A stretch of DNA of 64,000 nucleotides. Source: Pseudothioclava arenosa (GTDB lineage Bacteria > Pseudomonadota > Alphaproteobacteria > Rhodobacterales > Rhodobacteraceae). Position numbers and translations under genes: made by a program. Position 1 is the first letter of the stretch. The number at the start of each line of letters is the position of its first letter. Of the stretch, positions 58,628 to 64,000 are shown in pieces. The DNA lies in assembly GCF_002358085.1 (NCBI RefSeq), contig NZ_NTJD01000010.1, forward strand, positions 1 to 64,000. The letters run 5' to 3'. The notes beneath the pieces are model-generated. The model searched no databases and was not told the origin of the DNA. It saw only the letters and a list, made by a program, of their open reading frames with translations.

Positions 58628-58881
58628 GCCGCCCGCGCAAACATTCGCTGACCTTGGGCGGGCATCGCACCTCGGTCAGCCTTGAGGACGAATTCTGGAC
58701 GGCCTTTCGCGAGATCGCCGCCGCCGAGGGCAAGGGGCTGAACGAACTGGCCGCCGAGATCGACGCGGCGCGCGGCATTGAGGCCGGGCTTGCCACCGCG
58801 ATCCGGCTTTACGTGCTCCGGTTTTACAGGTCTTCGGGCGGGTCCCAGGGCAGCCCCGCGCGCACCGTGTCCTCGCAATAA
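58624..58881 (+). CDS. ribbon-helix-helix DNA-binding protein
   Basis: An 85-residue protein with an RHH_4-type fold: the strand RTSVSLEDEFWTAFREIAAA and helices GKGLNELAAEIDAARG then LATAIRLYVLRFY. It probably binds DNA as a dimer, perhaps regulating itself and the DUF4169 gene. Its last 58 bases overlap, antisense, the 3' end of the acyltransferase gene; the tail (SSGGSQGSPARTVSSQ) is low-complexity and dispensable-looking. Confidence 0.8.
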   Translation: MSRPRKHSLTLGGHRTSVSLEDEFWTAFREIAAAEGKGLNELAAEIDAARGIEAGLATAIRLYVLRFYRSSGGSQGSPARTVSSQ

Positions 58882-59660
58882 CGCGCAAGCTCCTTGCGCG
58901 AGGGGAAATCCGAGACATCGACCGGATCGTGGAACAGCACCTCGACCGAGCCATGGCGCGGCGCGGCCAGGATGTTCAGCAGGTTCTCACCAAAACCCAT
59001 ATCCGCCCACCAGCCGTAAAACCGCGGGTCCTCGCCTTCGGGCGCGCGGTAGATCACGCTCACCGGCTGGATCTGCATCACCTTGTCGAGCCCGTGGCTG
59101 AAGAAGGGCTGGAACAGCGTCGTCTTGAAGGGCAGCACGCGGCGCGAGTCGGTCGAGGTGCCTTCGGGAAAGAACAGCAGGTGATGGCCGGCGCGGATGC
59201 GCTCCTCCAGCAGCGCCTGCTGCGCGCGGGCCTGTTTCGGGTCGCGTACGACAAACAGCGTGCCGGTCGCACGCGCAAGCCAGCCGATGCCCGGCCAGTT
59301 GCTGACCTCGGCCTTGGCAACGAAATAGACGCGCTGGCAGGCGTTGAGGGCGAAGATGTCGATCCAGCTGGAGTGGTTCGCGACGACCGCGCCGATATGC
59401 TCCATCGGGCGGCCGGTCACCTTGTAGCGCAGCCCCAGAAGCGTGATGGCCACGCGGCAAACCGCCTGCGTAAGCCGCCCCGTCCAAGGCCGCAGATGGC
59501 CGTTCAGCGGGCGCTCGAAGAGGCGCATCAGGAGGTAGAGGCCAAGTCCGCCGAACACCACCACCCCCAGCGCGAGCCCGCGCGGGATCACCCGCAGCCA
59601 ACCGCGGAGCGTGATCGGTTTCGGCTCGGGGCACGGCGCCTTGCCGACCCAGGTCACCAT
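58824..59660 (-). CDS. olsA: lysophospholipid/lyso-ornithine-lipid O-acyltransferase
   Basis: A 278-residue PlsC-type acyltransferase. One N-terminal membrane helix (about 29-46) precedes the catalytic HX4D motif in ANHSSWID (His96, Asp101) and the FPEGTSTD glycerophosphate-binding motif near 165. It directly follows the OlsB-like gene (start overlapping its stop at 59660), the olsB-olsA order seen in Rhodobacter, so O-acylation of lyso-ornithine lipid is likely; acylation of lysophosphatidic acid is the alternative. Confidence 0.82.
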   Translation of the reverse strand: MVTWVGKAPCPEPKPITLRGWLRVIPRGLALGVVVFGGLGLYLLMRLFERPLNGHLRPWTGRLTQAVCRVAITLLGLRYKVTGRPMEHIGAVVANHSSWIDIFALNACQRVYFVAKAEVSNWPGIGWLARATGTLFVVRDPKQARAQQALLEERIRAGHHLLFFPEGTSTDSRRVLPFKTTLFQPFFSHGLDKVMQIQPVSVIYRAPEGEDPRFYGWWADMGFGENLLNILAAPRHGSVEVLFHDPVDVSDFPSRKELARYCEDTVRAGLPWDPPEDL

Positions 59661-60460
59661 CAGCCCTGCCCTCCGCCGCCCGCCTCGCGCGGCTCGACGC
59701 GGCGGGTGTAGAAGCTGCGATGCTTCTCGCTCATCGCCTTGGTGTCCATCAGCAAAAGCACATCGGTGGTGTTGAAGGGCGCGTCGATATAGGCGCCCTC
59801 GCCGACAAAGCCGCCAAGGCGCAGATAGGCCTTGATCAGGTTCGGCATGCCCGCCATCGCGGCGCGGCGGTCAAGCTCCGCCTCGGGCACAAGGTCCATC
59901 GGCTGGAAATGCTCGGCCCGGGCGCGCGGGCGCATCTCGGGCGGTGCGAGGTGGTGATGATGCAGCCAGGCCAGCGGCTGACGCAGCGGCTCCGGGTCAA
60001 TGCCGTGGAACGAGGCCACGCCGAAGAGCACCTCGATCTCGCGCGCGAGCACGTAATCGGCCAGCCCGTTCCAGAGCATCAGCATCGCCGCCCCGCCACG
60101 ATGCTCGGGATGCACGCAGGAACGGCCAAGCTCCAACAGCTTGCGCCCCGAGGCGCGCAGCGGCGCAAGGTCATATTCCGCATCGCAATAATAGCGCCCG
60201 AAGGCCTCGGCGCGCTCGGCCGGCAGCAGCCGGTAGGCGCCGACCACGTGATCGCCCTGCGGGCGCGTGCGATCGACCAGAATCAGGTGATCATAGACGG
60301 GGTCGAATTCATCACGCTCAAGCCGCGCGGCATGGTCCACCATCGGACCATCCCCGCCCAACTCCTCGACAAAGACGGAATAGCGCAGGCGCTGCGCCGC
60401 CAAGAGATCCGCCTCGTCGCGCGCAAGGCGGGTTTCATAGATCGCGGTTTCGGCTGTCAT
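59660..60460 (-). CDS. olsB: L-ornithine N-acyltransferase (OlsB-like, GNAT fold)
   Basis: A 266-residue GNAT-type acyltransferase of the OlsB/hemolysin-like group: LAAQRLRYSVFVEELGGDG near the N-terminus, LELGRSCVHPEHRGGAAMLM for acyl-donor binding, and LFGVASFHGIDPEPL. It would transfer a 3-hydroxyacyl group from ACP to ornithine, the first step to ornithine lipids. ATG 60460 is used since the family N-terminus follows directly. Coupled to olsA by overlap. Confidence 0.84.
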   Translation of the reverse strand: MTAETAIYETRLARDEADLLAAQRLRYSVFVEELGGDGPMVDHAARLERDEFDPVYDHLILVDRTRPQGDHVVGAYRLLPAERAEAFGRYYCDAEYDLAPLRASGRKLLELGRSCVHPEHRGGAAMLMLWNGLADYVLAREIEVLFGVASFHGIDPEPLRQPLAWLHHHHLAPPEMRPRARAEHFQPMDLVPEAELDRRAAMAGMPNLIKAYLRLGGFVGEGAYIDAPFNTTDVLLLMDTKAMSEKHRSFYTRRVEPREAGGGGQG

Positions 60461-60591
60461 GCGGCCCCATCCATCACTCCCTATTGGAGAGTTAGGCGGC
60501 GCCTGCGCCAATTGCAACAGAAACGCAGTGAAGCCTTGGACAGCGCGGTGCGGCCATGCGAGGCTGCGCGCGGGCAGAGATTAACCCTTTG

Positions 60592-60771
60592 TCAACTTTG
60601 ATCCGGAATAACCAGCGTAAGCTCGACACGACGCCCATCAATCACCTGCTTGCCCGCATGTTCGAAATTAACCGTCACCCTGTCGCCGATGCGCGACTGC
60701 ACCTGCCCGATGCCCCAGTCGGGGGCCATCGGGTTGCGCACCAACATGCCGGGTTCGAGAATCTCGTGCAT
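60592..60771 (-). CDS. DUF3553 family protein
   Basis: A 59-residue protein (MHEILEPGMLVRNPMAPDWG) with the DUF3553 pattern, a small SH3-like beta barrel: GIGQVQSRIGDRVTVNFEHA, then GKQVIDGRRVELTL. Similar domains occur at the C-terminus of some UvrD-type helicases, suggesting nucleic-acid or protein binding. I prefer ATG 60771 to ATG 60798 because the latter would overlap the divergent chpT start and lacks a ribosome site. Confidence 0.78.
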   Translation of the reverse strand: MHEILEPGMLVRNPMAPDWGIGQVQSRIGDRVTVNFEHAGKQVIDGRRVELTLVIPDQS

Positions 60772-60796
60772 TCCTGCCTCGCTTACGGATAACGCC

Positions 60797-61411
60797 ATGC
60801 CATTTGAGAGCCCCGAAACACCTGACGATCTGATCGCCCTTGTCGGCTCGCGCCTCTGTCATGACCTAATTAGCCCATTGAGCGCGATCAGCAATGGGGT
60901 TGAGCTGATGGCGATGACGGGTGTGGGAAAATCGCCCGAAATGGCGCTGATCGCGGAAAGCGTGGCGGCGGCCAATGCCAAGGTGAAGTTCTTTCGCATC
61001 GCGCTGGGGCGCGCGACGCCGGACCAGCGGCTTTCGGCCCGCGAAATCGGGGCGCTGCTGCGCGATCTGAGCGCGGCGGGGCGGCTGACGTTTCGGATGG
61101 CGGCGGAAGGCGACCAGTCGCGCGCCGAGATTCGCCCGGTCTTCCTCGCGATCATGTGCCTCGAGACGGCCCTGCCCTGGGGCGGAACGGTCACGATTTC
61201 TTCGGAGGGCGGGAGCTGGCGGCTTTTGGCCGAAGCCGAACGGGTCAAGCCCGCCCCCCGGCTTTGGGCGAACCTGTCAGGCGCGCCCGGCGCCGATCAG
61301 GCGCTTGCCCCGGCGCAAGTGCAATTCGCGCTTCTGCCCCGCGCGGTGGCCGAGCTGGGGCGCTCGCTGCACTGGCAGATCGACGAGACGGGCGGCCAGA
61401 TCAGCTTCTGA
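60797..61411 (+). CDS. chpT: ChpT-like histidine phosphotransferase
   Basis: A 204-residue protein with the ChpT layout: a two-helix DHp-like hairpin carrying the phospho-accepting His22 in LCHDLISPLSAISNGVEL, then a degenerate ATPase-like domain. In alphaproteobacteria ChpT relays phosphate from CckA to CtrA (and CpdR), controlling cell cycle, motility and, in Rhodobacter, gene transfer agent output. The start at 60797 lies 25 bases from the divergent DUF3553 gene, so their promoters must overlap the other gene's 5' end. Confidence 0.83.
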   Translation: MPFESPETPDDLIALVGSRLCHDLISPLSAISNGVELMAMTGVGKSPEMALIAESVAAANAKVKFFRIALGRATPDQRLSAREIGALLRDLSAAGRLTFRMAAEGDQSRAEIRPVFLAIMCLETALPWGGTVTISSEGGSWRLLAEAERVKPAPRLWANLSGAPGADQALAPAQVQFALLPRAVAELGRSLHWQIDETGGQISF

Positions 61412-61426
61412 CCGCCCGGCCCTGTC

Positions 61427-62692
61427 TTACGGGCGGCAGGTGCCGTCGCCCACCACCACATATTTGAACGAGGTCAGCTGTTCGGCGCCCACCGGCCCGC
61501 GCGCATGCAGCTTGCCGGTCGCGATGCCAATCTCGGCGCCCATGCCGAATTCGCCACCATCGGCGAACTGGGTCGAGGCGTTGCGCATCAGGATTGCCGA
61601 ATCGAGCCGCTGGAAGAAGCGCGCCGCCGCCGCGTCATCCTCGGTCAGGATCGACTCGGTGTGCTGGCTGCCGTAGCGCCGGATATGCGCGATCGCGCCA
61701 TCCACACCGTCCACGATCTTCGCCGCGCAGATCATGTCGAGGAATTCGCGGCCGAAATCCTCGGGCGCGGCCGGAACCGTGCCCGCGACCTTCAGCAGAT
61801 CCCCCTCAGTGCGCACCTCGACGCCCGCCGCCACGAGGTCTTCGACCAGCACGGGACCGAATTTTTCGTAGAAGGCGCGGTCGATCAGCAGGCATTCCAT
61901 CGCGCCGCAAATCCCGGTGCGCCGGGTTTTCGCGTTCAGCACGACGCGGCGCGCCTTTTCCAGATCGGCGGCGCCATCGGCATAGACATGGCAGATGCCT
62001 TCGAGATGGGCGAAGACCGGCACGCGGGCCTCGGCCTGCACCAGCCCGACCAGCCCCTTGCCGCCGCGCGGCACGATCACGTCGATATGGGCCACGGCGC
62101 GCAGCATCTCGGCCACGGCAGCGCGATCGCGCGTCGGCACCAGCTGGATCGCGGCCTCGGGCAGGCCCGCGGCGCGCAGCCCCTCGACGAGGCAGGCATG
62201 GATCGCGCGCGAGGAATGGAAGCTCTCCGAGCCGCCGCGCAGGATCACCGCATTGCCCGCCTTGAGGCAGAGCGCGCCGGCATCCGCCGTCACGTTCGGG
62301 CGCGATTCATAGATCACCCCGATCACGCCGAGCGGCGTGCGCACGCGCTGGATATGCAGCCCCGAGGGCCGATCCCATTCGGCGATGGTGGCGCCGACCG
62401 GATCGTCTTGCGCGGCAACCGCGCGCAGCCCGTCGCAGATCGCCTTGATCCGGCCCTCGTCCAGCATCAGCCGGTCCATCATCGCCGGGCTCAGGCCCTT
62501 GTTCGCGCCGTAAGCCATGTCTTCGCCATTGGCGGCCATGATCTCGTGGCGACGCTCCCAGACCTGATCGGCCGCGATGGTCAGCGCCTGCGCCTTGGCC
62601 TCGGCTGGCGCGAAAGCCAGCTCGGCGGCAGCCGCGCGGGCCGCGGCCCCCAGCTCGTCGATCATGGCTTTGGCGTCCAGTTGGTCCTTCAT
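61427..62692 (-). CDS. proA: glutamate-5-semialdehyde dehydrogenase
   Basis: A 421-residue proline-biosynthesis enzyme that reduces gamma-glutamyl phosphate with NADPH. Family features: [35 protein letters not shown] and the catalytic Cys in [11 protein letters not shown] (about residue 260). ATG 62692 has AAAGGAG. Length is normal. No proB is in the window; the neighbouring upstream gene encodes a small membrane protein. Confidence 0.94.
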   Translation of the reverse strand: MKDQLDAKAMIDELGAAARAAAAELAFAPAEAKAQALTIAADQVWERRHEIMAANGEDMAYGANKGLSPAMMDRLMLDEGRIKAICDGLRAVAAQDDPVGATIAEWDRPSGLHIQRVRTPLGVIGVIYESRPNVTADAGALCLKAGNAVILRGGSESFHSSRAIHACLVEGLRAAGLPEAAIQLVPTRDRAAVAEMLRAVAHIDVIVPRGGKGLVGLVQAEARVPVFAHLEGICHVYADGAADLEKARRVVLNAKTRRTGICGAMECLLIDRAFYEKFGPVLVEDLVAAGVEVRTEGDLLKVAGTVPAAPEDFGREFLDMICAAKIVDGVDGAIAHIRRYGSQHTESILTEDDAAAARFFQRLDSAILMRNASTQFADGGEFGMGAEIGIATGKLHARGPVGAEQLTSFKYVVVGDGTCRP

Positions 62693-62754
62693 CGCAAGGC
62701 TCCTTTGTGAAAATCGTCCCTTCCTATACGCGCCGAAGGGCAGCGCAGGCAAGC

Positions 62755-62991
62755 TCAGCCGGTCTTGGTTGGATGGCCGTTGAGGATGCGCGTGATCTTG
62801 ATCGCCAGGAATATCCAGGGCGCGCCGTGCAGCAGCAGGTCGAACCAGTCGATCGGGCGCACCAGCGTGCCCGAGACCAGCATCTTGAGCTTTTCCCAGA
62901 CATGGGGTTCGGGGAAAAACGGCGCGAGCCCCAGGAACAGGGCCGCGATCAGCGCGGTTTCCAGCCGGATCCGGTCGATAAAGGCGATCAT
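62755..62991 (-). CDS. small membrane protein, unknown
   Basis: A 78-residue protein with two hydrophobic segments ([17 protein letters not shown] and [18 protein letters not shown]). Starts at ATG 62991 with CAGGGGGA upstream and is followed by proA after 62 bases, a neighbourhood I recall in related Rhodobacteraceae. No function known. Confidence 0.65.
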   Translation of the reverse strand: MIAFIDRIRLETALIAALFLGLAPFFPEPHVWEKLKMLVSGTLVRPIDWFDLLLHGAPWIFLAIKITRILNGHPTKTG

Positions 62992-63061
62992 GGGTGTTCC
63001 CCCTGCAAGTTCGCGCCGGGATAGGCGTAAAAACGCCGGGACACAAGAGAAGGGGAAGAAG

Positions 63062-63138
63062 TGGCGCGGTTGACGGGGCTCGAACCCGCGACCCCCGGCG
63101 TGACAGGCCGGTACTCTAACCAACTGAGCTACAACCGC
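63062..63138 (-). tRNA. tRNA-Asp (GTC), copy 1
   Basis: Minus-strand cloverleaf: acceptor GCGGTTG/CAACCGC, D-arm GCTCAGTTGGTTAGAGT, anticodon loop CTGTCAC with GTC, T-arm CGGGTTCGAGCCCCG, discriminator G and encoded CCA. 77 bases. An apparently identical gene lies 29 bases upstream. Confidence 0.94.
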
Positions 63139-63167
63139 GCACAGCGCTCGGGCGATCCGGAAAAGGG

Positions 63168-63244
63168 TGGCGCGGTTGACGGGGCTCGAACCCGCGACCC
63201 CCGGCGTGACAGGCCGGTACTCTAACCAACTGAGCTACAACCGC
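63168..63244 (-). tRNA. tRNA-Asp (GTC), copy 2
   Basis: Same sequence as the gene at 63062-63138, in tandem and same strand, also ending in encoded CCA. Flanking bases (GGTGGCGCGGTTGAC side) are similar, pointing to a tandem duplication; both probably come from one transcript. Confidence 0.94.
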
Positions 63245-63437
63245 GCAGTCCCTTTCGCCCGGATCGCCGCCCGAGCGTGGAGAGGGTATTACGCAGGGCG
63301 GTGGGCGGCGTCAAGCGGAAGGATACGAATTTCTCACAGAAATTTTCAGCCCTCCCCCAGCCCGCAATCACACCGCGCAACGGCCACGCGCGAAAGCCCC
63401 GGAGGGCCGGGAAAAATCGTGCTGAAGGCAGGGGAAG

Positions 63438-63513
63438 TGGTGGGCGGTGAGGGACTCGAACCCCCGGCATCTTCGGTGTAAACGAAGCGCTCTACCAACT
63501 GAGCTAACCGCCC
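63438..63513 (-). tRNA. tRNA-Val (TAC)
   Basis: Minus-strand cloverleaf: acceptor GGGCGGT/ACCGCCC, D-arm GCTCAGTTGGTAGAGC, anticodon loop with TAC, T-arm GGGGGTTCGAGTCCC, discriminator A and encoded CCA. 76 bases. Confidence 0.94.
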
Positions 63514-63628
63514 CGACCGCCGGGCGTTCTATCCGCATCCGGGCCTGCCGCGCAAGCCTTGAAATGCGCCACGCGAACAATGCCGAAACGCAAAAGGCGC
63601 CCCGATCGGAGCGCCTTCTGAGGGAAAA

Positions 63629-63703
63629 TGGTGGGCGATAACGGATTTGAACCGCTGACATCTTCGATGTGAACGAAGCGCTCTACCGCTGAGCTAATCG
63701 CCC
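63629..63703 (-). tRNA. tRNA-Val (CAC)
   Basis: Minus-strand cloverleaf: acceptor GGGCGAT/ATCGCCC, D-arm GCTCAGCGGTAGAGC, anticodon loop with CAC, T-arm GCGGTTCAAATCCG, discriminator A and encoded CCA. 75 bases. Its anticodon stem matches that of the TAC gene, so the two Val genes are related. Confidence 0.93.
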
Positions 63704-63788
63704 CCCGTGGCGGGCCTTCTAACCTCTGTCGACAGACGGTGCAAGAGGGGTTTGCAGATTTTTCACACCCCTCTTCGCGGCGCCCGGA

Positions 63789-64000
63789 TCAGGCCTCAGA
63801 AGCCTCGGTTTCGGCCTTGGCGCGGCGGATCTTGACCACCAGCGTATCGCCGCCTTCGCGCTCCTGCGTGCGGGTCACACGCAGCTTGCCAAGGGGCGGC
63901 AGGGCAAGGGTTTCATTGGCCGCAAGCGCCGCGCCCAGCTCTTGCAGCAGCGCCTCGGCGACCTGGCGCACATCGCCCCGTTTCGCACCCGAACGCGCGA
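63789..64000 (-). CDS. HU/IHF-family DNA-binding protein (partial, 5' end outside window)
   Basis: The C-terminal 70 codons of an HU-like protein run in from the right edge: RSGAKRGDVRQVAEALLQEL, then LGAALAANETLALPPLGKLR, with the beta-arm region reduced and a tail ending KAETEASEA. HU proteins bend and compact DNA as dimers. The frame stays open through position 64000, so the start lies beyond the window; a GTG at 63971 is internal. Confidence 0.7.
   Translation of the reverse strand, partial: ARSGAKRGDVRQVAEALLQELGAALAANETLALPPLGKLRVTRTQEREGGDTLVVKIRRAKAETEASEA

Noticed and set aside
1-64000. CRISPR arrays or complete insertion sequences
   Set aside because: No regularly spaced repeats and no transposase with inverted ends were seen; the only recombinase is the fragment at 39482-39985.

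Overview
The window is GC-rich alphaproteobacterial DNA, most likely from a Rhodobacteraceae (Rhodobacter/Paracoccus/Thioclava-like) chromosome. Supporting signs are a circularly permuted two-piece tmRNA gene next to alphaproteobacterial SspB, a ChpT-type phosphotransferase, an olsB-olsA ornithine-lipid pair, a trgA-trgB-cysK tellurite-resistance locus, and Rhodobacteraceae-type prophage genes (DUF2793, DUF6127, GTA-like megatron tail protein).

Region 1 (1-14.2 kb) is an accessory block of minus-strand genes facing a divergent AraC-family regulator (13136-14227). It encodes four exported metal-dependent amidohydrolases (three N-acyl-D-amino-acid-deacylase-like paralogues and one imidazolonepropionase-like enzyme), an exported class A-type serine beta-lactamase with a possible coupled 42-codon leader ORF, and two DUF3299 periplasmic proteins. 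It also holds a MacB-like ABC exporter whose permease has a 12-histidine loop, an unknown exported protein and two HdeD-type membrane proteins. Start/stop overlaps suggest at least one long operon (about 4507 down to 188). The theme looks like periplasmic hydrolysis of acylated or D-amino-acid or lactam compounds plus metal and envelope handling; that is inference.

Region 2 (14.2-40.4 kb) is a wrecked prophage zone with a defence island in its middle. The left remnant (14.2-21.1 kb) has a truncated endolysin lacking both expected zinc histidines, DUF6127, DUF2793, the C-terminal half of the megatron tail protein fused by deletion to another phage gene, an HTH protein and a CI-like repressor. 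The right remnant (33.7-40.4 kb) has a second DUF2793, a full-length megatron protein, the C-terminal half of a phage ATPase, and a chimera of a phage N-terminus with a serine-recombinase C-terminus. Between them (21729-33637) lies a tight five-gene plus-strand operon: WYL regulator, DUF499 ATPase, a 202-residue protein I do not recognise, a DUF1156 DNA methylase, and a PLD-nuclease/SNF2-type helicase fusion. It resembles the helicase-methylase-ATPase (Hma-like, DISARM/BREX-related) class of predicted anti-phage systems and is the most interesting system here.

Region 3 (40.4-43.1 kb) is a small accessory tail (membrane-anchored coiled-coil protein, 336-residue unknown, XRE regulator) ending at tRNA-Ser(GGA).

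Region 4 (43.1-64 kb) is ordinary core chromosome: AI-2E-family permease, lipoprotein, AlaX-type editing protein, mechanosensitive channel, cysK-trgB-trgA, photolyase, polyamine-type binding protein, permease, ssrA, sspB, fumC, small proteins, olsA-olsB, DUF3553, chpT, proA, a small membrane protein, two tandem tRNA-Asp, two tRNA-Val, and an HU-family gene cut by the window edge.
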